A stretch of DNA of 64,000 nucleotides from Liopterus haemorrhoidalis. Its lineage: Eukaryota; Arthropoda; Insecta; Coleoptera; Dytiscidae. The notes under the pieces were generated by a model. It did not search any database and had not been told where the DNA came from. It saw only the letters and a list, made by a program, of their open reading frames with translations. The number at the start of each line of letters is the position of its first letter. Position 1 is the stretch's first letter. The stretch spans positions 46,204,509 to 46,268,508 of the forward strand of contig OZ020618.1 in assembly GCA_963971575.1 (NCBI GenBank). Reading direction: 5' to 3'. Below are positions 42,956-53,979 of the stretch, piece by piece. Position numbers and translations under genes: made by a program.

Positions 42956-42979
42956 GGCCTTTTAAAGTCCATTTTAAAT

Positions 42980-43292
42980 AAATAAATAAATAAAATAAAA
43001 GGATGCCAACGCCTAGATAGGCGTATAAGAGGCAGCAAAGGTAAGTTCTTTGTTTCTAGACTGCCCGTCATAGATATGAAAGCCACGTAGTCGGTATGAC
43101 GTTTAAACCTGCCCTATTATCCCAGAATGACCAGATACTCATTTGTAAGTATTCAGTACTTGAGGCTGAGTTGATCCCAGAGCTGTCTGCACAATATTGG
43201 AAGATAAAAATCCGAAGGAGTTGGGAGGTATCGAACCAGCGTCCCTGTGCTCCGTAGGCAACCGTCTTACAACGGAGCCACGGCAACTTCTA
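42980..43292 (-). mobile_element. tRNA-derived SINE family 2
   Basis: The minus strand begins AGAAGTTGCCGTGGCTCCGT, with a decayed A box, and B box GGTTCGATACC, then an unrelated body and an A-rich tail (TTTTATTTTATTTATTTATT read in that direction). Perfect 16-bp target duplications AAAGTCCATTTTAAAT lie at 42964-42979 and 43293-43308. It is about 313 bp long and distinct from family 1. Confidence 0.85.
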
Positions 43293-43544
43293 AAAGTCCA
43301 TTTTAAATAAAAAAATAATGTAGTTATCGCTGCGAACCGAGTACGATTTATACACTGTATAAGGCGTGCATCCAGGTTTTAAGTTTTTTGTTTTTTTTTT
43401 TGGAGAGGCTTAAAAGACCAAATTGTTTTACAATGGCAGGGATGTACCTACTATCGGGAAATCTGGAAATTACTGACCCGAATGGCTCATTTTTACATGG
43501 CCCACGCATCTCTAAACACAACAAGAGCTGACCAAAAACCATGC

Positions 43545-43622
43545 AGGTCCTCAATTCCGAAATACAAGTAATGATAAAAAAAACAACAGGTCCTCGCTTC
43601 CAAAATACAAGTGATGACTAAA
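43545..43622 (+). repeat. Minisatellite K, two units
   Basis: Two units CAGGTCCTC..TTCC.AAATA followed by CAAGTRATGA, then a stretch ending in a G7 run near 43715, paralleling the arrangement at 51.9 kb. Confidence 0.85.
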
Positions 43623-43769
43623 AGTTAAAAGCTCATGGAAGGTAAAACTCTATTGAAGAAATGAAAACTCATGTGTGTTCCTTAAAAGCACGTGTTTTTT
43701 ACCTCTGAGAGGGGGGCTATTAAAAATTATATGACCTAATTCAAAATGTCGGGGAAAAGAGGATGTATA

Positions 43770-44060
43770 TTACCTTACTTTCTCCTCTTCTTCCTCCTTC
43801 TCCTTCTCCTCCTCCTCCTCATCCTCATCCTCTTCCTTTTCTTCTTTTTCTTCTTCATCTTCTTTGGGCACTGTCGGATGGGTTGACTTTTACCTCACTT
43901 ACATAAGCCCTCCATCATGAGCTGTTAATTGTCAGGTATTTCCATGTGTCCTCTATACCAGTACTTGTTAGATTATCTGCTAGCAACCCTACTTATAAAA
44001 AATATATATTTCGTCACAAAGCGCATCATTTGGATAAATTAATAATTAGAGATGAAACCA
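43770..44060 (-). mobile_element. Non-LTR 3' end with CTT/CTC-rich tail (N5)
   Basis: The plus strand shows about 95 bp of CTT, CTC and CAT-type triplets (43770-43865), followed by GGGTTGACTTTTACCTCACT, TACATAAG and CCATGTGTCCTCTATACCAG. Reverse-complemented, these match the 3' ends of N2 and N6 (CTTATGTGAGTGAGG and ATACAGGACACATGG). The triplet run is therefore the element's 3' microsatellite tail. Confidence 0.65.
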
Positions 44061-44269
44061 CTTCTGCAAGAGGACAATATAAAGTCTACCACGCTTCGAC
44101 AGACCAAGACTACTATCGATGAACTGAAATAGAAATTACTACCCCATCTACCGTACTTACCAAATCTCAGAAATAAAAATAAAACACTAAAAAAAAGTGT
44201 TTCTATTCAATGGATAAGTTAAAAACGGTAATCTAAAAATTCAGTATACTCGTGAATTCTACTCACTTT

Positions 44270-44378
44270 AAGTGAGTACTAGTACTCATTTAAAGTGCGT
44301 ACAAAAGTACTCACTTGTACGTGAGTAAAAACGAGGACAAGCAATGTACGCACTTTAAATGAGTACTAGTACTCACTT
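44270..44378. repeat. 33-bp perfect inverted repeat with palindromic arms
   Basis: Arms 44270-44302 and 44346-44378 are exact reverse complements with a 43-bp spacer. Each arm holds the palindrome GAGTACTAGTACTC. Further AGTACTCACTT motifs occur in the spacer. It may be the end structure of a transposon. Confidence 0.95.
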
Positions 44379-44589
44379 GAGATTTGCAGTGTGCTTCCCC
44401 ACTTAAAATTTGGGAATTTTTACTAACCCGTCCTCACTTGAAATTCTATTGGGGCCTCATAAATTTTTAGCACCAAAAGGCTAAATTCATCTCTGGGAAA
44501 AGGCAAAATTTCAAAACAATCACTATCAAAATAGGATAAGAAATTCAGAAAAATTTTGAGGACGTAAAATATTCTTTGATAAGGTTTTG

Positions 44590-44641
44590 GACAAGGAATT
44601 TTAAAACTTTCATGCGGGCCATATGTTGTTCACCACTGGTC
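44590..44641 (-). mobile_element. Solo hAT terminus
   Basis: On the minus strand AGACCAGTGGTGAACAACAT then ATGGCCCGCATG, the hAT terminus type with adjacent GGCCCGCA. The partner end was not found. Confidence 0.45.
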
Positions 44642-45470
44642 TAAGGGCCGCTTGAGTCTTATTAAATCTATTACCAGTGTGAAAAGACCGCAATCCATTT
44701 AAAAGTCAATGTTACTGACATTTTTTTTTTACATTTAGCATCCCACTGTTTTCAAATTATCCGGAACTGCACTTGACTCTTTAGAATACTTGTTACAATT
44801 TTGTATCCTTTCACATAAATTTAACTGAACAAAACCCTTTAGAAAGTTTTTTCTTAGGTTTTATTTTTTTTCAGATTTTACCGACATACCGTGTTACCAA
44901 TTAGCTATGCTCCACAAATGTGCGTGTGGTATCTTTAAAGCATTTTAACAAAAAAATATTTTGTTTCAAATTGAAATCACATTAAATTCTTACAAATTAT
45001 TCTTTTAAAGACAATTATGTACATTTTGTTAATTTAATATTTAGGAAAAAACACTATGTAAAGTATTTTGTCTAATATTTTACAGAAATGTTTTACATTC
45101 TTAGAAATATTATCACGCCAAGCGCCTTCTTCAATAATGGTTTTATTATAATTTTTGTTCAATTTTAAATAATTATTTTTTGGGATACCATATTGCTTCT
45201 ATCAATAATATCAGGTATCAGGTCTTTCCAAGTAATTTGTCTATCAGAACTCACTAAATCTTCTATAAAAGTTTTAATCTCTCGTGCTAATGAATCGGCA
45301 CAATATTTTATTTTCAAAAACCATGAGGTGTTGTTGATTTCGCTTTCTTCACGTCTTGGAGCCCAACAAAATTATGAGGTGTTCTTAGGTTAGTAGAGCC
45401 TGATATTGGTATTTTTAGACAGGACTTTCGTCTGGAACAGAGGACCGATTATAAAAAAAGAAAACATTAG
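44642..45470. other. No recognisable gene
   Basis: AT-rich with short frames only. Nothing supported. Confidence 0.45.
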
Positions 45471-45492
45471 CAGAAAACAAGTTTGTTGAAAA

Positions 45493-46175
45493 ATGGATAT
45501 TACTCGTGAAGGTTTTCGTTGGTGATTTTTTAAGATTTTAGTAAAGGCCTTACTCAACAACAATGCATAGATTCGCATCGTTGAACTTTTGGTAATGAAG
45601 CATCACCAGAAAAGACTGTTTACAATTGGTTTGCAAAATTTCATCATGGTCGTGCGTCCGTCAGTGATGAATCTCGGCATGTGACACAGTGAGATAGAGA
45701 CATCCTTTGGTATATCGCAGACTGCAATACATTCGATTTTGCATGAACATTTAGCTGTAAAAAAGATCTGTTCCCGATTGGACCGAAGCTCAAAAAAAGG
45801 CCCATGATGATTGGTGTAAGGGAATGATAAAGAAAATCAACCTAGGCCCAATCCGTATACAACATCGTTACAGGTGACGAAACTTGGATTTATTTATAGG
45901 AACCGGAAACTAAGCAATCCTCTGTTTGGGTTTTCCAAGTTGAATCGAAAGCCACAAACGTTGTTCGTTCACGAAGCACTCCAAAAAAATGATGGAGAAC
46001 AGTTAATGCTGAATGGTACAACAATTTGTTTGCCAGAAGTCATCGACAAAATCAGGAAAAACAACAAAAACGTCGCATCTTTCTTCATTATGACAATGCA
46101 AGCTCCTACAGCACATCAAACAAATGATTATTATAAGGAGAAAAACATCGAATTATTGTCGCATTGCCTGTCTTT
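45493..46175 (+). pseudogene. Mariner family C transposase (C2)
   Basis: It starts MDITREGFRW with a stop soon after. Blocks follow in shifting frames: LTQQQCIDS, TFGNEASPEKTVYNWF-type, ETSFGISQTAIHSILHEHLA, KKICSRLDRSSKKG-type, VTGDETWIYL-type (first catalytic Asp), ILHYDNASSYSTSNK-type (second Asp) and NIELLSHC near the end, where similarity stops. The third-Asp segment and C-terminus are absent. It is a decayed Hsmar1-like mariner, colinear with C1 and the 41-kb fragment. Confidence 0.8.
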
Positions 46176-46245
46176 ACCTGTATGAAACCTGGCAACAGGA
46201 GGCCTAGCCTCACCTCGGGCAGTCGAGCCAATGATGATGATGAAT
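46176..46245 (-). repeat. Dispersed repeat with ATC-rich end
   Basis: The minus-strand reading CATCATCATCATTGGCTCGA, CTGCCCGAGGTGAGGC and CTCCTGTTGCCAGGTTTCAT matches 30122-30185. It begins exactly where mariner C2 similarity stops. Confidence 0.55.
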
Positions 46246-46802
46246 AGTTTTTTGTTGTTATAACCATCAAACCAAATATTGGGTTGGTACATAAGTTTGT
46301 TCGTTTTTTTTTTCATCTTTTATTCAATAAAATATACATTCTAAAAAAAACTTTTATTATCAAATGTACTGTCCATTATTTTCTATTACTTTGTACAAAC
46401 GCTCAGACAATTTCATAATGCCATCTCTAAGGTTCCGTCTTTGCTCTCGAAAAATCTGTAGAGGTGAATTTTGATATCATCCAAAGATGCGAATTTTTTT
46501 CCATTAAGGAAATTTTTCCGTTAGCGGAACAAATTGTAGTTGGGGCATATGGTCCAGACATCGCACCATCCGACTACAATTTGTTTTGCTTTTTACAATA
46601 TTCCCTTAACGGAAATAAATTCGCACCTGTGGACGATATCAAAATTCACCTGTAAATATTTTTCGAGAGCAAAGACGGAACCTTCTGGAGTGATGGCATT
46701 AGGAAATTCCCTGAGCGTTTGTCCAAAGTGGTAGAAAATAATGGAAAGTACATTTAATAATAAAAGTTTTTTTTAAGATGCAATAACAAAAGTTTTTTTT
46801 AG

Positions 46803-47628
46803 ATATGGGATTTAGATTGGGAGTAGACACGAACACACCAACATACATTATACTGGAAGAGACGAAAATGAAGAAAATAAAAATAGAGGCAGTCAAAAAA
46901 GCCATAAAATATGAAGAAAATATAATTAAACACCCGGAAAAAGAAATTATTTATGAATGCTGGAGGGAAATGGAAAAACGGAATCAACAAGGAAAGCCAC
47001 TATCAAGATGGGAAAAGGAAAGGAAGGAAATGTACGAATATTGTGGCTACTCAACAACAGCGGTAAGACTAAAAAGAATGAATGGAGAAGAATTGGGGCA
47101 TGAAGTAACAGAGCGAATGACCGACATACAACAAACGGAGCAAGATACAAAAATAAGAGAATCAAGATATAATAGCAAATATGAAAAGACCTGGACGGTG
47201 AGAAAATCACAGTATTTGACACAAAACGGCACTAGAGAGAAGAAAAAAGTGATAGCGAAATTTAGATGTGGAAATGAGGAGAGGGACAATAATTTTTTAT
47301 GAAAGAGGAAGAAAGAACATACAGAATATGCAGGGAAGGTAAGGAGACAATAGAACATTTGTTGGAAGAATGTGAAGAAATACGACACAGAACGGAAACG
47401 AGAAAGGAATTTTTGGATGAAACAGGAAGGGGGTATGAATGGATGAAAGAAGTGAAAAACAGAAGGGATGAAATTAAGGAAAGGAGTCAACGAAGACATT
47501 AACTAAAGGAGAAGGAGAGTAAATTTTAAGCCGAAAGGCAAAAATTATAATTATTATTAAGTGTAAGTTAATTACTGTAAGATAAATGTAGTACATAATA
47601 TTCAATAATGAAAATATCTATCTATCTA
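46803..47628 (+). mobile_element. 5'-truncated non-LTR retrotransposon N7
   Basis: A C-terminal coding fragment, a 3' UTR and a (TATC)n tail (ATATCTATCTATCTATA) are inserted inside the right arm of the palindromic mariner, after GTTTTTTTTAGAT and before ATTTTATTGAATAAAAG. The position of the insert is fixed by the intact left arm. Confidence 0.8.
46805..47502 (+). pseudogene. Non-LTR retrotransposon C-terminal domain (N7)
   Basis: Two frames: first MGFRLGVDTNTPTYIILEET through KKAIKYEENIIKHPEKEIIY, and RWEKERKEMYEYCGYST, then KVIAKFRCGNEERDNNFL with a stop. One frame later comes RTYRICREGKETIEHLLEEC and EEIRHRTET. The G-x-x-T-P-x-Y-x-x-x-E-E start, the highly charged helical middle and the final C-R-x-C-x-x-x-x-x-T-x-E-H-x-x-x-x-C zinc-binding knuckle fit the region downstream of reverse transcriptase in a group of insect non-LTR elements. 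One frameshift or indel separates the halves. Catalytic domains are not included. Confidence 0.75.
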
Positions 47629-47689
47629 TATTTTATTGAATAAAAGGTGAAAAAAAAGAAACGAACGGACTTATATAACAACCCAATAC

Positions 47690-48440
47690 TAACGTTTCCT
47701 TGCTGAAAAATTCTCGCGGGCAGATTTCTGAATCGCATTCTTCTCTCCGTCCTCCTTTTTTCATCCAAAGTAGTTGATCACCTTACTATTGAGCTTGTTA
47801 TCATATAAATTATTCTTGTGAAATTTGTCGGTTTCCCAATTTTTCTCGGTAGCTGGTAGTACATGAAATAAGTAGTCAAAGTATGTTCTAAAAACATCAT
47901 TTGTCAATTTCAAAAGCTTATTTATTGACTACTTAAGAAGCATCTTTAAACATGAACCAAAACGTAAAACACACGTATTGAAATAACGGTTACGCAACCC
48001 TTTGTTTGCATTTGATCATAATTTGTATTTCCATAAAAATCCATATAATCTAACATAATATGAAATTATAATTAACAATGGAATGGAATTCATATCAGAA
48101 ACACCGCCAAAGTATATGTTTTATAAACAAATCTAATGTTTTCATTTAAAATATTTATCATAACTCATGTTGCCGTATGTCATTGGTTACAAAAGTTGAT
48201 TTTTGATAATCTAACCATTGATAATATGATCAATGTTTGACTTGTTGCTCGATGTTTACACAGTTTGCTCATGGCGGCGAAACTCAAAGGATTCTACCTA
48301 AACACTTATAGTCATGTGACCAGTTCAAATATATCCACGTTAATTTGGATTAGATAAGTTTATTTATCTCTCAGCACTGATTTCGAACACAGGCTACCAG
48401 CCATAAGACAAGGTCTTACTCAAGGTACAGATTTTTTAAA
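47690..48440. other. No recognisable gene
   Basis: AT-rich. A tRNA-like trace occurs on the minus strand near 48385-48430 (GTTCGAAATC, TAAGACCTTG), too weak to call. Confidence 0.35.
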
Positions 48441-48544
48441 AATTGATATGAAATATGAATTAACATTTCAGGATTTTGCAGGTATCTAGTAATATAATAA
48501 TAATGACAAAACTATTGATTAATTATACAGAATGCCCGCCGTGT

Positions 48545-49413
48545 CTATGGATTTGGTTTACGCGCTTTGTAACATGAGCTCGCGCAATTGTTGAATGTTG
48601 ATGATCAACTATTTCTGTGCGTTTAGCAGCCAAGGGAAAAATTTACATAGAAGGAAGATGGGTGCCGTACGAACTGAAAAAAGAGACATCAAGATGCGCA
48701 AAACCATGTCTGAAATCTTGCTTGCTAGGCAAAAAAGAGGTTTTTTGCATTTTATTGTGACTGGAGACGAAAATTGGATATATTTCGATTATCCCAAATG
48801 AAGGAAACCCATTTGCAATCCAGGAAAACTATCCGCATCGTGACCAAAGCGGAATATTCACGGCAAGAAAGTAATGCTCTGTGTATGATGTGACCAGAAG
48901 GATGTAGTGTATCATGAGTTATTAAAGCAGAGCCAAGTTATCACTTCCGAACTTTACCAACAACAATTGTTCCGTTTAAGCAACGCATTGAAGAATAAGC
49001 GGCCGGAATATGCAAAGAGACACGACAAAGTAATGCTCCAGCATGATAACGCTAATGTGGTCTAGCGTTGGAAAGATTGTGAAGGCCACCTTGGAAGCAC
49101 GCCCCAGACGTTTTACTTCATCCGCCGTGTTCACCAGACATTGCTCCATCAGATTATCACTTGGTCAGATCAATTGCGCACGGGCTTGCGGGTCAGCACT
49201 TGAACAATTATAAAGAAATAGAGAAATGGCTAATGAATGGATCGCTTCGAAGGATGAGTCGTTTTTCCGTCACGGAATACAATAACTGCCAGACAGATGG
49301 GAAAAAATAATAGCTACGGATGGCAAATACTTTGTATAGTGCATTTTTTCATGTTTTTTCACAACAAAATCTTTTCTGGAAGAAAAAACGGACCAAATTA
49401 ATTCACACACCTA
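48545..49413 (+). mobile_element. Mariner family B, copy B2
   Basis: The 5' part is truncated: similarity to B1 begins near CATGAGCTCGCGCAATTG at 48573. The 3' end is AATTAATTCACACACCTA at 49413, the inverse of the B1 terminus. Confidence 0.8.
48650..49340 (+). pseudogene. Mariner B transposase remnant (B2)
   Basis: Blocks: RRKMGAVRTEKRDIKMRKTM, SEILLARQKRGFLHFIVTGD and ENWIYFDYPK (first catalytic Asp in VTGDEN), then VMLQHDNANVV-type sequence near 49035 (second Asp) and SPDIAPSDYHLVRSIAHGL near 49140 (third Asp). The C-terminus is LPDRWEKIIATDGKYFV and a stop at 49338. Several frameshifts and stops separate them. Unlike B1, the ERDIERR-type linker is present only once. The N-terminal DNA-binding part is missing. 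Confidence 0.82.
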
Positions 49414-49489
49414 ATATATCAAATGTGTTAGTTGTAATTTAATATTAGATGTGTAAATTTAATCATTTTGTGTTATGACCTTTAGAAAA

Positions 49490-49830
49490 TAGTTCCGGAA
49501 CGTGTTCTGTCTCCACAAAAAAGTACCGGTACGTTGTTCAGGTGCGTTATTTAGGTTCAATACTAGCACTGGGATCTTTCCCGGATTCTTTGGTGTAAAA
49601 CAGGATATGTAATCTTTGAGTACCCCGGTTATGGATGCCTGGTTTCAAATACTCGGTTTTGAATACCCGTTTCCAGATACAAGGTTTTGGATTTAGAACT
49701 TTTTTTTTCTGGCTCATTGCTTATTTTTTACGAATACCCGGTTCCGGATACTCGGTTCTGAATACTCAATTCTAGATACATTGTTCCGAATACCCCGTTT
49801 TATAGTCGGTATCCGAAACCGGGTAAACCG
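49490..49830. repeat. Degenerate ATACCCGGTT-type tandem repeats
   Basis: Many irregular units such as GAATACCCGGTTCCGGATAC, ACTCGGTTCTGAATACTC and CCGAATACCCCGTTT, spaced 15-25 bp apart. This resembles the subterminal repeats of the hAT elements in this window, but no ends were resolved. Confidence 0.6.
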
Positions 49831-50269
49831 GAAAATGTTTTTTTTTTTTTTTTAAACGAGTCTTGTTTTGTCAGGATCGATTTTTGACATATTACCTAAA
49901 AAAAATACAAAAACTGTGCTATCTTTCTATAAATTAAACTGTTCAAAAATCTTTTTGTACCGTTTTGGTTAACAATGAAGTGCATTGCTCCAATTTATTT
50001 TCGGAATGTTTCCTCCACTAGGTAATAGAGTGTGGGACATTCTTTTAGTAGATACAGTTATAGATAAATTCGGGTTAAAATAAAGATACATTTTCCTATA
50101 CTTTTTCTGATACTTTTCCTTTGTGTGGGTATGTGGCTCAAAAATCTTTGCATACACGGTATTAAGTAACACACGGTAACTAATATTAATTTAGATTTAT
50201 AGATTCCACCGTACCTACAGACAGACTTTCTTGGTTTTACCTACAAAATCCTACAAATTATATTAATCA

Positions 50270-51860
50270 GTTACTTTAAATAAATATGTCGTAAAAATAT
50301 AAAACGTAATATTTAAAAATATTTTCGTTACTTTATTTATATTTCTTGATAAGTACAAGTGGTGAAATAATATTTAAAATTCTCAAAACTGTTCATTCAG
50401 CGTTATAAAATAAACATCCGGACATCTTATAACGTCTCTCAGAAATATGTCACATAAACAAATCAGTAATAGGAAATAATAATTCATATTATCTCCTGCA
50501 TACTACGTGAAATTATCCTCAAAGAGTTTATTCAAAAAAAGCCGCCAGAGAATGCAGAACTTATCTGCTGTTTTGGTTTATAGTATTATCAAAATTCACG
50601 TCAAAGAGAGCTGATTTATATTTTAGTCGTTCAAGTGATGATTAAGTTATTTTTATGTGAACGGCTAATGATATTAATAATTCTGCTTGCACAGCATATA
50701 ATTGTTGAATGGCAAATATAATAGCCACTCAGATTCAGTAGCGTGGATCAAGAACCAGCCCTATTGATCCAAGAATCGATCCTAAGGGGACCAGCTCATA
50801 TTATAATTAACGGAACGTATACAGGGGCGTACCTAGGGAAAATGGCGCCCAAGGCAAACATTAAAATTGTGCCCCTATCCAAACATGTCACATCCACTTT
50901 TTGAAAATTAAAATTTAAAATAACTTGGCTGGAAATCTTTATATATAAAACTGAATATTTTTGGGTATGTCCGGAAATTCTAACTCACTTCCAGATATGC
51001 TACCGAGTTTAAATTTTGCATACAGGTAGGCAATGCCTTCATCATAACTAAAAAAATCGAAAATCTCAAAAAAGTCCCACAAGAAACGAGAAATTAATAA
51101 TTTTGTTTTTAATTATATTGGACCAATGGAATATCTATTAAGTATGCAGTGAGGGGATAGGAATTTTCGTTCAATAGTTGATTGGATGACTCTATTCTGA
51201 TAGTGGCTCTCCGGGCGGTATCGGAAATGTTTGGCTCAAATATTGTCGGTAAGCAGCACTGATCTTTATTCAGTTATTTAGCAAAATTATGATTAGTCTA
51301 TGTAGAACGAGACAACATCTATATTATATTTTTTTATATTTTTCGATATTTCTGAACTTTATTATTTTGGTTTATTTATTTTTGCTTCTGACGAATCTTT
51401 TTTAAAAACAGTTTGACATATTTTAAACAAATTTAGTATGATAATAGATTAAAACCAGGATTCGAACAGAGACCATATAGCATCTCAAAATTCTCAATCT
51501 AAGAGAGTGTTTCGAGATTAAATCTGTTAACTTAAAAACTTAAAATATCTTTTTAACATATTTTTTTAAATGCACCCCGAAATGAGTAAATTGCAATTGT
51601 TTATTCTATAAAACGTCCCTTGGACATAGTCATGAAATTCAAAAAGCATATTTTCTCCATGATGTAAGCATTCACAAACAAGAAATTTTTTTAAATTCGA
51701 CCCGTAAGGTGGTGAAATATGGTGATGTATGATTTCAAGGATTCCTCAATGTATCGTGCAACCAATTAGATATCGACTTAGTTTTTGCTTATAAAGGTTA
51801 CAAATATTTATGAACGAAATTCAGAATTTTGCTAAGCAATAAATGTTGATCAAAAACACT
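50270..51860. other. No recognisable gene; hAT-like end and tRNA-like trace
   Basis: CAGGGGCGTACCTAGGG at 50823, followed by AAAATGGCGCCCAAGGC, is a hAT-type terminus without a partner. At 51460-51475 CAGGATTCGAACAGAGACC looks like an inverted polymerase III B box, with no convincing A box. The remainder is AT-rich and featureless. Confidence 0.4.
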
Positions 51861-51867
51861 TTCTTTT

Positions 51868-51975
51868 TCAAAATGCAAGTGTTGACTTAAAAAAGGTCCT
51901 CACTTCTAAAATACAAGTGATGACATCAAAAAAGGTCTTCACTTCCAAAATATGAGTGATGATTAAAAATAAAAA
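51868..51975 (+). repeat. Minisatellite K, about 2.5 units
   Basis: Units carry GGTCCTCACTTCTAAAATAC and GGTCTTCACTTCCAAAATAT, each followed by RAGTGATGA. A G14 run lies 70-85 bp downstream (around 52045). Confidence 0.88.
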
Positions 51976-52084
51976 TGCTCATGAGCTCTAGAATTCAAAT
52001 GTATTCCTCAAAAACACTTAAACCACGTCTTTTTTGAGTCCTTGGGGGGGGGGGGGGATCTGAAGCCTGTGTGCCTTCCCAGGG

Positions 52085-52390
52085 TGCGAGCCTGCCGAGT
52101 ATCACACAAAAACTGAGAGGTAGACGATTACAGTGGATAGGACACGTAATGAGGAAAGGCAGAATGATTAGAAAATATGGGAGGGAATATTGAACACTGG
52201 TAGATCAGTGAGAAGACCGCGCAATAGATGGAGAGATCAGCTAACCAAACGTTTAATAAGTATTGGTATACAGGACACATGATAAGACTTGACAATGAAT
52301 AGATCAAGATGAAGAACTTATGTGAGTGAGGCTAAAAGACAACCCGACTGAGAGTATCCAAAGAAGAAGAAGAAGAAGAAGAAGAAGAGG
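52085..52390 (+). pseudogene. Non-LTR retrotransposon 3' end with GAA tail (N6)
   Basis: One frame reads RRLQWIGHVMRK, the conserved late block of RTE/jockey-type polyproteins. In further frames come RPRNRWRDQL-type and SIGIQDT-type passages, then NRSRWRTYVS-type text and a GAA trinucleotide tail (52361-52387). It aligns with N2 at 10.66 kb and, inverted, with N5 at 43.8 kb. 5'-truncated and frameshifted. Confidence 0.75.
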
Positions 52391-52394
52391 GGTA

Positions 52395-53640
52395 GAGCCT
52401 CATATTTAGTTAATCCGCCACTGTTCAAATTAGTTCTATATTTAAAATTTATGACGTCATATTTTTGGTGAAACTAGAATTTGAATGACATCAGAATTTA
52501 CTGACATCAGGTATAGGATGTGAAGCCAGATTATCTGGTTTAAGCTAGTAACGAGAACTACTTGTCTCTTCTTGTCAACTAAACTGAGCTTTTCAACTAC
52601 TGGGGACCATCATTCAGTATTTTCAATTATTTCTTCATAGAATAAATAATGAGGTATGGTAAATTGATTTGTAATTGCTTTATTGTTTCCTATTGAATAC
52701 AATGCTATGTAGGACAATGAGCAGGTTTAAACGTGTTTTATTTATAACTGTTTATTATTTTCATTTGTAATTACTTGTGTAAATAACAAAAATACTTCAC
52801 AATAATTTGGGATTTCAGTAGGAATGTATATCGGTTGAAGATATCGATGTTGACATCGATGTTAACATTCAATGTCTTACTTCGAATTTGGAAAAATATT
52901 GAACATTAATTGAATTTGTACCTTTGCTTTGGTCGTTTGAACTTGGTAGTGGTTCCTTTTCTTACTTGGGGGGACTTTCATTATTATTGTGAAAAAGAAA
53001 TGAAGACATTAATTAATATTTAAAAAAAAGATGCATCCAAAATATAGCTGAAAACTCTTATAAGATATTTCAACAAAGATAAGTATAACATCCATATTTG
53101 TTTAAGCAAGAATGTAGGGCACTAAAATACATAGACAGTAGTTTTACAACGGAGCTACGTTGTCAATCATCCAATATTTTATCATTATTTTATTTAAAGG
53201 GCAAATGAGCAATGACCCCTCAAGAAAAATTATTACATATTTAAATGTTAATATTTTAAAATTTTATTTCAAGATGTTAAGATTCTTATTTCATTTTTAA
53301 TTAAAATTTTTAAACCTAAGACCTTGTTTATTTTTTTTACGCTCAGCTCAGTATCAATTCGCGCGATAGTTCACAAAGCAGCGCTCCCATTTTTCGGGCA
53401 TTCAACTATTTTGCCCCAAGACACTGCTATATCTATATGTAAACTCTCCTTGCGTAGCATCGTGCGGAGTAACGTCGTTTTATACTCCCTATTGGGACAA
53501 TATCCAAAGCTATGAAATTAGATACACTATGGCACGACAAGTGTTGTAACTTGAAAGCACCAATTATTGAAATGCGAATAACTTCACAGTATTTACATTT
53601 TCAGTTTGCTATTATTATGACACAGTTATAAGTGAATAAT
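52395..53640. other. No clear gene; possible old promoter-like patch
   Basis: ATCCGCCACTG at 52415-52425 is a hAT-type terminus on the minus strand. The patch 53340-53480 is richer in CpG (TTCGCGCGATAG, CGTGCGGAGTAACGTCG) than its surroundings. The 63-codon frame through it has no recognised motif. Confidence 0.35.
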
Positions 53641-53648
53641 AAATAAAT

Positions 53649-53973
53649 ATGGATAAAAGTGATATAGTTTTACGTATTTTGAATACTAGAGGAGCTTTGA
53701 CGTTCGAAGAATAACTTTTATTCAAAAACAATGGTAGGCCCTAACCTATAATGAATATGACATCTATAAATAAAGTTAAAAATAAAGAACTTTAAAGGTA
53801 TTTTAATAATAATATGTATGAAATAAATGAGTCAATTTGTGGAAGTGTAACGAAAAATTATTTTTTTCTGTTTCGCTTGTTTAATTTTTAAAGATGTTTT
53901 TGTCGATAAAGCATGGGTTGAAAAAGGTGTCGTTGAAATTTTACGCGAAAAGGCTAAAAAAACACAAATTTGA
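53649..53973 (+). pseudogene. Two short coding-like blocks, unknown
   Basis: An ATG at 53649 opens MDKSDIVLRILNTRGALTFE with E-stop after it. About 180 bp later a second block reads DVFVDKAWVEKGVVEILREK and AKKTQI before a stop at 53973. Both have protein-like composition and lie in the same direction, with GTAGGC after the first and TTTTTAAAG before the second, which might be decayed splice sites. The stop codon before the putative donor argues against a working gene. No family is recognised. It may be a host pseudogene or chance. Confidence 0.18.
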
Positions 53974-53979
53974 AATAGT

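Larger units (their letters stand above)
46279..47686. mobile_element. Head-to-head mariner (family F) interrupted by N7
   Basis: Both outer ends are the same mariner terminus, TTGGGTTGGTACATAAGTTT at the left and, inverted, TTGGGTTGTTATATAAGTCC at the right, with TA outside each. The inner arms (about 46335-46537 and 46566-46775) are inverted copies of a transposase C-terminus (SPDIAPSDYN-type, then DDIKIHL and KIIENNGKYI-type). The right arm is split at about 46803 by a retrotransposon fragment and resumes at 47629. This is a palindromic mariner derivative. Confidence 0.85.
48441..50260 (-). mobile_element. Old family Q-like copy Q5, split by mariner B2
   Basis: At 48441-48490 AAAAATTGATATGAAATATG and TTTCAGGATTTTGCAGGTAT match the 3' end of Q1 and Q2. 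At 49920-50255 AGAGTGTGGGACATTC, GTGTGGGTATGTGGCTCAAA, CCGTACCTACAGACAGAC and TTACCTACAAAATCCTACAA match the 5' half, with only two CAGA units left. The intervening 0.9 kb is mariner B2. Highly diverged, so boundaries are approximate. Confidence 0.5.

Noticed and set aside
46947..47499. Minus-strand frames of 91 and 150 codons resembling membrane proteins
   Set aside because: Antisense of the charged N7 retrotransposon C-terminal domain; runs of Lys/Glu codons give Phe/Leu/Ser in reverse.
50823..52425. Pairing the hAT-like ends at 50823 and 52425 as one element
   Set aside because: The adjoining octamers do not match and the terminal sequences differ beyond the first few bases.
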